A stretch of DNA of 64,000 nt from Neurospora crassa OR74A (taxonomy: Eukaryota > Ascomycota > Sordariomycetes > Sordariales > Sordariaceae), in assembly GCF_000182925.2 (NCBI RefSeq), contig NC_026503.1:1550001-1614000 (forward strand), given 5' to 3'. The translations under genes were made by a program, and so were the position numbers. This document shows, one piece after another, positions 12,179-24,232 of this stretch. The notes beneath the pieces were generated by a model. It did not search any database. It saw only the letters and a program-made list of their open reading frames with translations, and was not told the origin of the DNA. Position 1 is the stretch's first letter; the number at the start of each line of letters is the position of its first letter.

Positions 12179-12763
12179 TTTTGTGCCGGTATCTCTGGGG
12201 TTGTTGTTCGTGATGTTGTTGATGTTATGTATAGCGTAACTAGCGTAATTTCTTCGTCCTCCTCCTAGTCGTGTAAGCCCAGCAAGTCCAACTGCTGATA
12301 ACAAGTTCGCTCCTCCGCCCGGTGAGGTTGTCGAAGCCGAGTTCGAGTTGAGACTTAGTCGACCAAGTGATGATCCGAGGAGGCCAAGTTGAGAAGAGGG
12401 AAATTGATTTGTCTTTGTCTTTGCGATTCTCGCCCGAGTTTTGTTCGTCGCCAACCCAATCGCCGCAAAATTCGTCGCAGTCGAAGTCGAAGTCGCAGTC
12501 GGTAGTACCGCAGAAGCTGGAGCTCCCTTGCTTCTAACAAGCAGTGGGAGAAATCGTCTGGGCGCCAGGATTGTCGAACTTTTCTTTCTTTCCTCCCACG
12601 ACGGATCGTTCGTCCTTTTATACCAACAAATACCTAGGTAGTCTTCCAATCCAGTAACCTGGTTACCAACAATACCAATTGAGAAAAATAGGGCCTGCTG
12701 CTGCTGCTGCTGCTGCCTGTTTCTGCCTGGTATTGAGTCGCAGTCGGCGCGCTTTCCCTTAGG
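12179..12763 (-). promoter_or_regulatory. AUG-free, in-frame leader of DNA ligase I with a mitochondrial-presequence-like translation
   Basis: Read on the minus strand, the ligase frame has no stop from 12763 to the AUG at 12178 (about 195 codons). No AUG occurs in any frame from 12880 down to 12178. A CUG at 12568-12566 has A at -3 and G at +4. Translation from it begins APRRFLPLLVRSKG, then continues rich in Ser, Thr, Ala, Arg and Lys with almost no acidic residues. A GGRRNYASY segment 22 codons before the AUG resembles an R-x-Y/A presequence cleavage site. A perfect-context AUG at 12883 (ACCATGG) begins MDRKARHVIKGLARG and runs straight into GTAAGT, so an upstream coding exon is also possible. 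This is sequence-based inference; no transcript was seen. Confidence 0.5.
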
Positions 12764-13652
12764 TTATGGAGTTCCCTGCTGCCGTCGTCGTGTACTAGGT
12801 ATGTAGTAGTGTACCGAGTGTTGTCCCTACTTACTTACGCCGCGCGCTAAACCTTTTATGACGTGACGCGCCTTTCTGTCCATGGTTCCTTAACGCGATC
12901 CCTGCTACCTTTCCCGCTAACAAAAAGTCCAGGCAACCGTCGCGTAAAGTGGCACGGTCACATGAGACGCATTTCCCTACATTACCTAGTGTAGTATTTG
13001 CTTAAGGCTCTGTGCTTCGTTGTACATACACTAAAGCAATAGTCCCTACTATTGTGCGCACGGGTGACAGCAGTCAGGGACCCCTTGCTGTGCGGGCGAA
13101 ATTTGGGGTAGCGCCTACCGTCGCAACGTAAGCGCCAAGCACCGCCCATCAATTTGATCTCCAAATCTCCAACAGCTCAAAAATGTTGGGCTGAGAACCC
13201 GATTTGATACGACAGACAGGGCTGGCAATTCGAGGCTGGGCAGGGAGGGGCAGGCTGCGATACGATATCGGACCTCATCTCACAAGCCCAGTCATTCAGC
13301 TGTTGCATCATAACAAGACAGCTATCTTGAAAGCTTATCAATTTCATAACCCGCCTTCCCTTTCCCCATCCCTTTCCCCTAAAACCTGTCTAGATATATA
13401 TATATATATATGTGTTTGTGTGTGTGGTTGTGTTTGTGACTGTTTTGCGCTACGCAGAAATGTTTTATTATACAAGGAAAATGGAAAGAAGAAGTGACGA
13501 CCGTCCATGATGGCCGACGTAGATAAAAGACGCCAGCACCATTTTTGGTTTTGTGATATGCATCAGAGGAAAGGACAAGTTTCTTGGTTGTAACTTGAAA
13601 AAACCCATCTAGTTTGTCATTACTTCTGCCTCTCTACTCAATTTTAACTTTT
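12764..13652. other. Intergenic: ligase promoter and PDH E1-alpha 3' region
   Basis: No gene was recognised. It contains a TA/TG dinucleotide stretch at about 13393-13440. The AUG at 12883 could start an alternative upstream ligase exon. Confidence 0.55.
13393..13440. repeat. (TA)n/(TG)n simple repeat
   Basis: A run of alternating TA is followed by an imperfect TG run, in the region downstream of the pyruvate dehydrogenase gene. Confidence 0.85.
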
Positions 13653-15601
13653 TTAGTGCTTGAAGTAGAAAAGCTCATCAGGGGTACGGCCACGGATGAA
13701 GTCGGGCTCGGTACCCTTGACGTAGATGTCCTCAAACAGAATCTGCTGGTTGGCCTCCGGAGGAGGCATGGCCTCGGCGGCGGCAACCTCCTCGTTGACG
13801 TAGGCGCGAGCCTCCTTGTCGAGGTTCTTGAGCTCCTCCTCCGAGGCAACACCCCACTCGAGAATGTGCTGCTTGAGGCCGGCAATAGGGTCGTTGGTGG
13901 AGCGCATGCGCTGGATCTCCTCACGGGTACGGTAGGTGGTGCCGGGGTCGGACATGGAGTGACCACCATAGCGGTAGGTGACGTACTCGAGCACGAGAGG
14001 GCCGTTGTCGTTGTTGGTCCACTGCTTACCGTACGCGACGGCAGCCTTGACGGCAAGGACGTCCATGCCGTTGACCTTGAGACCGGGGATGTACTGGCCA
14101 CGCTTGTAGTAGTCGGTCAAGGCCGACGAGCGGGCGGCAGAGGTACCCATACCATACTTGTTGTCTGCACCATCATACATGTCAGTAAGAGTATCTAAGA
14201 CCATGAAACCTGGGCTACTTACTCTCGCAGCCGAAAAGGGCAGGGAGGTTCCAGAGCTTGGCCATGTTGAAAGACTCAAAGACCTGACCCTGGTTGCTGG
14301 CACCATCACCTATAACAATGTATTAGCCTTCCGAACCCCCAACGTTGTTCCCACCAAGAAAAGGCTTACCGTAGAGGATGATGGAAGCGTTCTTGCGGCC
14401 AGTGTACTTGTGGGCGAAAGCAAGACCAGCACCGACGGCGACCTGCGCACCGACGATACCGTTACCGCCGTAGAAGCCCTTGGTGAACATGTGCATGGAA
14501 CCACCCTTGCCGTAGGCAATACCGCCACGGCGACCGAGAAGCTCGCCAATGATGGAGCGAACGGTACCGCCGCGCATGTAGGCGAAGCCGTGGCAACGGT
14601 ACGAGGTGATGACGTCGTCAGCTCTCTCGATCGCATGCTCGATACCGACGGCGACAGCCTCCTGACCAACGGACAAATGGCAGAAACCACGAATCTTCTT
14701 CTCCTTGTACAGTCTGTCGGCGGCCATCTCCATTTGTCTATATGCAGAGAGAGCAATGTGTTAGCTATATGCTATGTGGTGAAGCCATGTTGATCCTCCA
14801 GGCCGAGATCGGCAGAGATAGGAGGGGGGAAGCTTAGAGCCCCCCGGTGAGGACAAGGGGGATTGTAGTCTTTGCATACCTGACGACGACCATGTCGTAG
14901 TACATCTGCTTCAGCTCCTTCTTGGTGACATTGAGGGTGTAGGGAGGGGGGTCGAGCTCGTAGGTCTCGAAGCTCTCATCGCTGAGGGTGACCTGGAAGG
15001 GCTCGGTCTCCGACTAGATTGAAGCAAAATTGCATGGTAAGCTTATCGACGTTCCCAGGAGTAGTTGTAGTAGCGACAAGTAACAGTCTTTGGATTGCGC
15101 GCAAAAATCTGCACAACCCAGCCCCCAACGACGACAACGACGGCGACGACATGATATGTTTCGAAACCACCAAAACAAACGGTGTTCATCTGGTGTTTTC
15201 TATTGACTTGACGTCAAGAGAATCAAGGCGGGTCCGGCGGGTCCGGCAGCAAGCGGTAAGGTAGACAGACTCGCATGGGACATGACTTGCTTGACTCGCG
15301 ACGAGCGTTGCTTGGGGGACTCGGGGAGGGGACATGACTAGGGAGTCTCTCCCTCCCTCCAGTCTTCTTTTGTTTCTCCAACACACACAATACCACCATC
15401 GAAACCCACTTCGAACGACATCCCGACATCAACAGTAAACAAACGTACCTCTGGGAGGGGCTTCTCGAGCTGGGCCGAAGCAGCATTGGTGGTGACGGAC
15501 CTCCTAGCGGCGATCGAGGGAATAACGACACGGGGAGCAGCAACGCGGGCGCGGACGGGCGCCGCTACCCTCGTCGATAACCGGGCTGCGCGAGAAAACA
15601 T
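13653..15601 (-). CDS. PDA1: Pyruvate dehydrogenase E1 component, alpha subunit, mitochondrial
   Basis: Exons 15601-15449, 15013-14880, 14737-14370, 14309-14223 and 14164-13653 give 417 residues. The enzyme carries out thiamine-diphosphate-dependent decarboxylation of pyruvate in the mitochondrial matrix, as an alpha2beta2 heterotetramer with E1-beta. The N terminus ([20 protein letters not shown], then many Arg, Ser and Ala) is a typical presequence. Visible motifs: [50 protein letters not shown], and the ThDP/Mg signature from GDGASNQGQ to NNKYGMGTS, assembled across two introns. The regulatory loop [16 protein letters not shown] holds the serine phosphorylated by PDH kinase in other eukaryotes. 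The first intron (435 nt) is long for this window. The ending ([13 protein letters not shown]) is normal for the family. Confidence 0.97.
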
Positions 15602-16837
15602 TCTGGATTATCTGTCTCTCTCGTCTCGCTGGGAAATACGATGGCAGCTGAGAGATTGAAAGAGTTTGGGGGGGTGGATGACGACAGGAGTGGAAGCGGA
15701 GAGAGGACGAGAATGAAGGACGAGTCGACGAGCAAAAGCAAACTGGCAAACTGAAAATCCTTGGGACGGGAGTGTGGAAGGGTCGCGAATTGATGGGCTC
15801 CGATGGGGTAGGTAGGCGAGCCAGGGCGCCCGGTACGGCAGGACTGGGTGCGGGCAGCCAGGGCAGGTGTGCAGCACCTAGCAGGCGCAGCACGTCAGGG
15901 AACGAACTCTTCAATTGGAGATACGCCGGGCGGCGCTCACAGACAGGGCACCAGCACGGATAGGGTATCGTCGGATATGTGTGTTACGCTGTGGCCCGGG
16001 GGATTTTTTTTTCTGGCATGGAGATCCCCCAGCTAGGTGTACTGTCACTGCTTACTTACCTACCTTACAGAGTTACAAGAGCTCTCTGTCCACTGCTACT
16101 AGAAAAGCTTGTCAAGGCGGGCAGGTACTAACGCGATAGGAAACTCCCACAAACGGTACGTGTACCGGTATGCCGGCCGTTCTCCGGAGCTCGTTTTGAC
16201 GCTGTCAGGGCTGTCAGAAAAAATTATTATGGATCTCCCCGTCGCGGTCCATGAGCTTTTGGAGGAGAATGGAGGGGAAGGGGCAAGGAACGTCCAAAAA
16301 AAAAAAGTCCACAGTCAGAGGGGCGAGGCGAACGAGTGTTGAGCAGAGGCAGAAGCTTGGGTAGCACGCGCTAACTGAGTTTGGCATTGCATGGATCAGG
16401 TGGGGGAAGGAAAGTTTGTTGGAGATCTCCATTCGAGCTTACCTCCATGACAAATTATATAAGACCCTCGTTTGCCGCCCACGAGTTGTACAGCCAAGGG
16501 TCTCGATGATTTCGTCACGGACGAGGTGAACTGAATGAAAGACTCGCTCTTGTTCGTTTTCGTCCTTCTCCTTGTTCGCTTCCAAAGACACCACCACCAC
16601 CGTCACCACTATGACCAGTTATCACAGCGGGCGGCACTCAGTACTATGCCGCCATCCCATCGACTCCATTGTGAACCCCATCAAAAATGGAGTTTGACAT
16701 TCCGGAATGCCCCACCCAACAGCCGCCGCTTTCCACTTGCCTCACGAACCCTACCTAACCTCGATCGGGAATAATTGCTTATCAGTTTTCTTACCACTAC
16801 AGTTTAGACGACAGGCGTGGCATGCAGGTAACCGTAA

Positions 16838-17029
16838 TCAACATCTGACCGAACATGGCCTTGAAGGATTCTGCGTATATAGGGCAAGGGCACTTTTAAT
16901 CCAATTCGGCGATATCTTCATTATGAACATTATCAACAAGAAAAGTATCACAACCGTCCTGATGACAGACAACATAACCACAAAAGCATAAAGCCCAGCA
17001 TAAGACAAACCATCGAGGATATCTGCCAT
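16838..17029 (-). CDS. Possible small membrane peptide (63 codons), unconfirmed
   Basis: An ATG-initiated frame begins MADILDGLSYAGLYAFVV and continues with a strongly hydrophobic stretch (VVILFLLIMFIM), then a short basic tail with two cysteines. The start context is weak (T at -3) and I recognise no homolog. It may be chance within an intergenic region; I list it because ATG start, single hydrophobic helix and polar tail coincide. Confidence 0.15.
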   Translation of the reverse strand: MADILDGLSYAGLYAFVVMLSVIRTVVILFLLIMFIMKISPNWIKSALALYTQNPSRPCSVRC

Positions 17030-17340
17030 TAACCTATCGCTACAAGTCTCCCGTCCTCTTCCCCCGGGTATTTATAGACAAGTGGGTTTAGTATCCTATC
17101 TTGGGATAAAACATACGATATGCATACGTTGAGGGAGTGAACAAATGCAAAACAGGTATAAGATATAAGGCATTGTGGACCGATGGCATGTGTATGTCTT
17201 TCATAGTCCCGGTTGCCGTAGTGTAGTACAGTGTCTCGCAATATAGTAGTGTAGAGTTCCTGAACGAAGTGTATTTGTACCGTGACCACATCCAATGCCG
17301 AGTTGCTCATCCGCTTCTTGATGGACTCTCTCCTCTGTCC

Positions 17341-17373
17341 CGTCTGTCTGTCCGTCTGTCCGTCTGTCTGTCC
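17341..17373. repeat. (CTGT/CCGT)n tetranucleotide repeat
   Basis: Eight near-identical tetranucleotide units. A separate TG-rich run lies at about 17503-17535. Both lie downstream of the F-box gene. Confidence 0.85.
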
Positions 17374-17942
17374 AGCTGCGTGCGTTTCTGATATAGATAT
17401 AAAGAACAAGAGAGAAGACGCAAAAAATAAAAGAAAAAATATGAATGCTGGTCCGTTGTCTGCCTGTCCGAATGCGTGTGGGTGTGCTTTGAAAACCTTC
17501 ATGTGTGTGTGTGGGTGTGAGTGTGTGTGTGTGTCAACGCCATAGCAATGCTCCCTGCAAAGTTTCCGCGCTTAGTGATCATGGGTGTTGCCGTCACATC
17601 TGCAACCTCAGCCAGCTGTACTGGCGCCGCGCGCTATTTGAGATTGCTAGGTGCGCTCTCCGCTGGTCTTTGATTCATCCGACTTTCGCCAACCAATGCG
17701 CTGAAATGTATCGTGGGGTATATTAAAGGAAGGCGATGTGTTGTGGTGTGAGTGAAAAGTTCCTGGTGGTCGAGTATTGTCTTGAGTTGGGAATTCCCGA
17801 TTCGGCTTCTTCTCATCGAGAAAGTCGTTGGGCAATACGTTACGGATGTCTTGTTGAGAGAAGGCTCTTGTAATATCCGTCAAACATAATTGCCGATAGT
17901 CTCCTGTGGCCTGAGGTTGGTGGAGCCCCCTCCTCTGTAAGT

Positions 17943-20179
17943 CTAGGCCCCCCTCGATGCTTGAAAGAATGATGCATTTGGTCGAAGAGGAGCTGTGGCA
18001 GGGCCGGCATCGGGCATATCCACGTCCTGCATTCCAGTTCCTATCAGGCTATCGTCCATCGCACTTGACGGCCTTTCGGGAACGGGGGCCTCAATGGTCG
18101 GTCGTGGCGTAAGCATAAATGGTTGTCGCTCGTGTCGGTCGAGGAGAACATCTTCGGGTGGAGAGAAGGACCAAACCTAATAGAATCCATCATCAGTTAG
18201 CAGCCAAGCAACAGATCGCACCGAGATACCGGAAATTCTCACCTCCATAACCGTCCTGCTGTTCCTCAGTGCCATCGCAACGCACTTCTCGGCCTCAAAG
18301 GCAACGCGCCAAACAGCCTCTCCCTGAGAGATAAGCTCGCGGACAAGCTGGCCAGTCTTGAGATCCCAGACCTTAACCCGTCCATCACTGCCACCACTGA
18401 CAATCCGCGTGTCGTCAAACTGCAAGCTTGTAACACTGTTATCGTGAGCCGCAAGGCGATGGATAGGGCAGAACCTTTCCAGCGACCAGACTCTGACTGA
18501 GCCGTCACTACCACCGGTGACGAGGGTGCCACCACGCATTTGTAGTTGTCCGACCAAAGACGTGTGACCTTGTAAAACCGCTTGACACTCACTAGACTCG
18601 ATGTCAGCACAAGAGCATGTGGATAGATAGCAAAAGGGTCAGTATGTATGCGGTTTGTAAACTTACCCAGTAGCGGCGTTCCAGATCCTCACGCTGGTAT
18701 CCAAACTTCCGGTTGCCACACGGTAGCCATCAAAGGCGATTGCGTAAATTTGGCTGTAGTGACCTGAAAGTGTATGTAGGCAGCGGCCCTCCGAGATACT
18801 CCAAACCTTAGCGGTTGTGTCGTAACTCCCCGAGACAACAATGTCGCCATGGATCTCCAAACACCTCACACTAGCCTGGTGACCGACAAGCACGTTTCGG
18901 CACACTCCGTTCTTGATATCCCAGACTCGGAGGGTCGTATCCCTAGATCCGGAAATAGCAGTGTTTGCATCCGACATCTTGAGGCATCTGACGGTGGAGG
19001 TATGTCCACGGAGTGTATGCATACAGACACTGGGCACATGTGTCAGCAGGGGGTCCTGATACTGGTTGGGAAAAAGAACAATGAAGAAGAAAAAATGGTG
19101 TAACATACCCCGTCGTCAGATCCCACACACGAACATCTCTATCACAGCCACCACTGACCAGAACGTCGTCCCAAGGAACCATAGCCCAGACGCCCATCAT
19201 GTGGCCCCTGAGTGTTCGTAGTTCGTTTCCTTCCGTGTCGAACACGTGTATCTTGGTGTTGTCGAGAGCTACAATGATGTACTTCTTGGTAAGATGGAGG
19301 CTAGTGACTACACCGCCTTCCTGGGTGATGTTTTTCGTAATGTTGCGTCCCCCTGTCCGCCAGGCGGCGTCCACAAGGTATCGCTGTTTGAAGTGCGACT
19401 TGTATGACCTGGGCCTCCTCAGGCTCGATGCGTCGTCAAAAGTGACTGAGGCCGCGGGAGCGCTATAGGGCTGGTAAAAGCTGCTCGTAGGGTCTGGCCG
19501 TAGGAAGTTGGAATACTGCATCGAAGTCTGTACCTCAGATAGCCTACGCTGATAGTCGTGCTTCAGACAGAGGTTCTTCCATGTCATGTCATCGCTCACC
19601 AGGTCCCGCCACCTGCGAGACACTTGAGAAGCTCTTGCCAGGTCTTTGGGGTCGTCGATAAACGACAGAACCTAGTTAGGGGGTTAACAACCTGGGCTAT
19701 ACACCCGAGATAATATCAACAGACGCAGCACTTACTCGTAAACACAACTCATCGGGCAGGCTCATCATGGGGTCCTTCTTCAAGCGCGGGCTGACCAGCT
19801 GGAGAATAAAGCTGAGCTGTTGGCTATTGCACATGTTCACAATGTCCTCGAGTATTCGCTTTTTCTCCGGGGTGGTGGCCTTGAGAAAATTCTCCCGCAT
19901 TAAGGACAACACTATGCTTTCATCCTCTTCCGCGTTACTCCAGTCCGGCTGAGTCTGTGATGGACCGGGAGATGCTGCTGGGGTCGGCGGTGGTGGCGGT
20001 GAACCTGCTGAGAGTTGTTGATTGAAGTCGGCAGAAGGGTTCATGCCTAATGGTGTTAATGGTGGTTGTGGGCGATGTTGTTGCGCCAGTTTGGCGCTAT
20101 GTGTGTTGAGCGACAACTCTTCCCCGAGGACACTGCCTCTCCTTTCAGAGATACTCTGATGCTTTCCATACGGCGACAT
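17943..20179 (-). CDS. F-box/WD40 protein, Cdc4/Fbw7-like SCF substrate receptor
   Basis: Exons 20179-19736, 19671-19109, 19029-18667, 18591-18243 and 18176-17943 give 650 residues. The N-terminal third is low-complexity (Pro/Ser/Gln), followed by a dimerisation-type helix (KKRILEDIVNMCNSQQLSFI) and the F-box (about residues 140-185: LPDELCLRVLSFIDDPKDLA, then SRRWRDLVSDDMTWKNLC). A bridging segment (SHFKQRYLVDAAWRTGG) leads into a seven- or eight-bladed WD40 propeller (about 265-575). Its repeats include LRGHMMGVWAM with VRVWDL, LRGHTSTVRCL with LRVWDI, LVGHQASVRCL with AKVWSI, LSGHYSQIYAI with VRIWNA, LQGHTSLVGQL with VRVWSL, and LAAHDNSVTSL with VKVWDL. It probably binds phosphodegrons and presents substrates to the Skp1-Cullin1 ligase. 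Similarity to Cdc4/Fbw7 looks closer than to Met30/SconB, but the exact ortholog is not certain from sequence alone. Start chosen at the first ATG (MSPYGKH). Confidence 0.9.
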
Positions 20180-22765
20180 GATGGCGATGATTGGGGGTCC
20201 CAAAAGCTATGTGTCGAAGTGACCGAAGATTCCTTGCGCTGTCGAGGCGCAAGTCGTGATGCCCAGCCAACAAATGCACTGGCGCTTACAAGCGGTACCG
20301 TGTGGTAGCCAGGATTTTCGAGAGTCGAACTCCCCAACTATTTGGCTGTTGATGGTCCAGATTCGGCGGCAGTTGCGAAGATTGATGAGGTTGATGGTTT
20401 ACCGAGGGTAACGAAAGATGGATACACTAGGCGGCGATGTGGTTTGTATGAATCACGAATCGGTTTGCCGCAGCCCCCCTTTTCTTTGACTCGTCGACAC
20501 ACGGAACAGGCAGTGCGTCGGTGTGCCTAACGGGTGTCCGTAACACCAAGGCAAACAGAAATCGAGATCAAGATACCGATCGTGATATGGAGTCGCGTGG
20601 GTTGCGCTCGCGGGAGGTCGGACGAAAGAAAAGCGGGTGTTTGATAGTGGAGAGTGGGCTGGCCGCTAAGGTGTCTGTGACCGGGACGACGACGACAGGA
20701 GACGGTCGGATGAGATGATGGCTTGGGTCGCTTTCGTTGGGTAGATTGGCGGGAGAAAGGGGGGAGGGGGTCGCCTGGACCACTTCTAGGTATCTCGAGG
20801 GAACCGGGTTGTCGTCGACCGTTGGACAGAGGAATGAACTGGGAGTGATGTGGTGTACAAGTAACTTTGGTGGCTTCACAAGGGAGAAGCGATGATGGAT
20901 TTGGTCGAAAGTAAGTCAAGGAGGACGATGTGTGTTCAAGGGGCCGCGCCTTGGGATTACTTCAGGTTGGTGTGGCCTGCATAAGGGGAAGCAGCGTGGA
21001 TGGTGGATGTCCGGTGCAGTGCAAGGTGGATGGCGGAACAGCGCAGGTCCAGCCAGTGGCCTGCCCTGGCCGCGGCGGGTCGGGCGCTGGCTCCTAAGTG
21101 GAGCGCCTACGGTACATTGAGGGAGTGCTTCCTTGCTTGGAAAGTGCCTGGTTTCCCCATCGGCTTTGGTTTTCAGGGCCCGTCGCGCCATGTTCCTGTA
21201 CCGTGCAAAGTCGGCCGTGTTTGAGAAAAGCAGGGGAGGCACTTCTCTCCGATTGTTCCATGGTCGAGAAGGCCCTTCCCTCATATGTCTTGAATTAACA
21301 GGTCGCAGTGATCGAGTAGTCCTCGACCTGAGGACAGCAACAATAGTGACAACAATTGGCAACCAAGAGACTGGCGGGAGTCATCATTGTCAGGTGAAAA
21401 CTGAAGCCTGAAAGAGCCGCGACGGAGCCGGACGGTGCGTGCGGCAACCTCTTGGTCAGACGGTAGTAGCGGTACATATGTAACGGTACCCTTCTCCCTT
21501 TCCTCGTACACTATATTAGTACAGACGTCGAAGAACATGCAATAATCTGAATACGACAAGAGTCCGTATCATACATACTAGTGTACTAGTCCTCTCTCCC
21601 CACATGTCCACACTTTCAGATGATGGCCGAGATGCATAGCCAAGAAAGAGCCACTTTCAGGTGACCAAAGCTAATGCTGGAGAACACCGCCCGTTGGAGC
21701 TGTCTACCATTACACGTGTAGCCTTTTAGAGGTGATCATTTTACAAACCAGCGGTAACATATGCGAACCCATCCACCAGCAGCTGCCGGCAATCCCGAGA
21801 AGAAAAATACGGAGAAGACGGAGACGGCGGATGTTGTTGTCCAGTGGCACCACCACGGACGGACCTGCATTTCTCTCCTCGACTCGGGATTCTAGTCTAG
21901 TATAGTGTGTAATGGCAATCAATCGATCATGCATTCCACTTCCCCATTCTCCATTCCCCATTCTCCATACCTATACTATGTACACTACTCTACCCTACCG
22001 AAACTGTCTGTCTATCCACCGTCCAGTCCAGTTGGCGACATCCTGCTGCGCCCTCCTGTTCGGCTACACTAGGTACACCTATGGCGACATCCATCCATCC
22101 AAGCTCCCCAAGATTTACATACCTATGTCTAGATCCGCGGAGAATAAGGCGATTCCCATATCGACCCATATGATCAAAAAAAAAAAAAATGATCCCATGA
22201 TGTTTCGCCCATCAAACCCCATAGCCGTACATATGTACACTACATACACAACTCCAACCGCCGCCGCCAACCCCAATATGTATGGTAAGTAGTGTATATG
22301 CAGCCTCGCAGTCTGTGTTGTCCTGCTTGCGGGTTTTCGAGGCCTTCTCAGGGGGGGTCTAGAAGACTTCACTTTCATACAGTCACCAGTCGCCTGTCGG
22401 CTTGGTGGGGCGGATAAGTACACTCGAGGTATCGACATAGTATCTACCATAACCCCTTATCAATCACCTACTGTGGGATGGAATCCGCTCCTCTCTCTCT
22501 ATACAGATTCTCCAGATTGGTATTATAGTTTGCAGCGGGAACCGGTCACCAGCAGTTAACCGCTCTATTTACGCAGTGACTGTAGACTGTTCTACCGACA
22601 GATTGTAGTGTATGTACATAGACAGACAGAAGGCATGCAGCCAACATATAATATGTAAAGTAAGTACATAAGGTAGGTAAGGTACCGCTAGGTAAACTGG
22701 ACGTGTACTGTAGCGTAGTGTATCAGATTTCGAAACTCCTCATGCCGCTAGTAATGGAAACCTGC

Positions 22766-22784
22766 GGGGCGGGGCGGGGCGGGG
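22766..22784 (+). other. G-quadruplex motif, four G4 runs with single-C loops
   Basis: Four runs of GGGG are separated by single C bases, the arrangement expected to give a very stable quadruplex. A GC-rich stretch of GGCGGTT-like units follows within 80 nt on the same strand. Confidence 0.9.
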
Positions 22785-24213
22785 CTATGTAACTACCTAG
22801 ACGTATTTGATTGATGGCCCGGGCGGTTGGGGCGGCGGTTCGGGCGGTTCGCCGGTTCGCCGCGTTCGTCAAAAACTGAACCACACCCGATTTCCCCGAT
22901 CCCGAACCCGAGAAAAGAACAAAAGAAAGTGACACCCGGCGGCGTCCGAAGACCTCCGATAGGACGGGATGGGTTGGCGGTTACATATGTCATGGACTGT
23001 ACACTCCACTACTAATGTAGATACACTTGAGGTAGAGAGAACTGTAGATCTCCCAAAAGCAGCTGAGCCGGACCATGGATCTTGGCAAGGTATACGCAGT
23101 ATGGTAGTACACTAAACAAAAACTGAACGAAGCGTCTTGGCCAACTCAGGCACCAACCACCACCCGCCAACCTTCTTCTTTACACTTACTTATGAGACAT
23201 TGAGTATTGGACGAAAACACATACATAGGTATTCACTTATCTCTCCGTGTCTCTCTCTCCGTGTCTCTCTCTCTCTCTATCTAGGTATGCCATCGCCAAG
23301 CTGTCAACGCGACAGGATTGAACCGCCCTATGGTACCGCCTTACCGCCGCTAGCTAGCGGGATGATGCACAAGAAACGACACATGCAAGATGCCAAGCCA
23401 AAGTTGTCCGTAGGTAATCAGCTGTGCAGCTTTTCTTCACCGCCCTACCTACCTACCTATCTGTTCTATGTATGTCTATATACACTACACTACACTACAC
23501 AGATGGCTGTGAGGTGTGTGTGCTGTGCTTCAATGTCTCACTGTCGTCCATGACTCGCACATGTGAAACCGTTTTGCGCGGTTACTCGGCTGTTATTGTC
23601 AGATGGAGCTTTCGGACCGGGCTGCTCCTTACGTTATGTGAACACAGATGATATCACCGGCGGAGTGAGATATCTCTACACCTATGTATGCACATGTGGT
23701 GTAAGACATTATCCAAGGCTTCTCATATTAATTCTAGCACTTCGGAAATCTCAAGTGTTAATCGTCAGTATCAACAGCCTGTCACCAATTTAATGTGATA
23801 TAATACAATCGATGGTATACCGTAGCGGGAGCATGTTGTAGCAAAAGTGAAGTGCCCTGTACACATGAAGCTAACCTAACCTGCAAAGCAAAAAAGTACC
23901 GGCTTCTGAACGGTTAACCTGAACCTAACCTGTGAAAACCCAAAGGCCCCCTTTCTATCTACATGAACAAAGTAGCAAACAACCGGATAGGGGTTTTGGT
24001 TGACGGTAGAGAAACAAAGAACAGCAGAGACATGAGAGGGGGGAAAAAATCGTAATAATCCATCCAGTCCAGTCTACTTTTACACTCCAACCGATTCTTT
24101 CTCAAAGTTTTCCATCCACAGGCTCATGCTAACATGGTACATATTCGCTTTGTCTTCGCCTTCTCTTTTTCCATGCTTCATAACAAGTATCATCTCTCGC
24201 ACACAAAACATTC

Positions 24214-24232
24214 CTCTCTCTCTCTCTCTCTC
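24214..24232. repeat. (TC)n simple repeat
   Basis: An uninterrupted CT dinucleotide run about 90 nt past the stop codon of the Yta7-like gene. Confidence 0.85.

Larger units (their letters stand above)
15602..17942. other. Intergenic: PDH promoter and 3' region of the F-box gene
   Basis: No convincing gene. It holds CTGT/CCGT and TG simple repeats and one small ATG-initiated open frame with a hydrophobic stretch (16838-17029, listed separately). Confidence 0.55.

Noticed and set aside
17029-17502. 157-codon open frame on the minus strand past the F-box gene
   Set aside because: It includes a translated tetranucleotide repeat (GQTDGQTDRQTG) and lacks any family signature.
20527-21362. Two open frames (130 and 148 codons) on the minus strand upstream of the F-box gene
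   Set aside because: Arg/Pro/Ser-rich translations without domains; more likely leader or promoter sequence.
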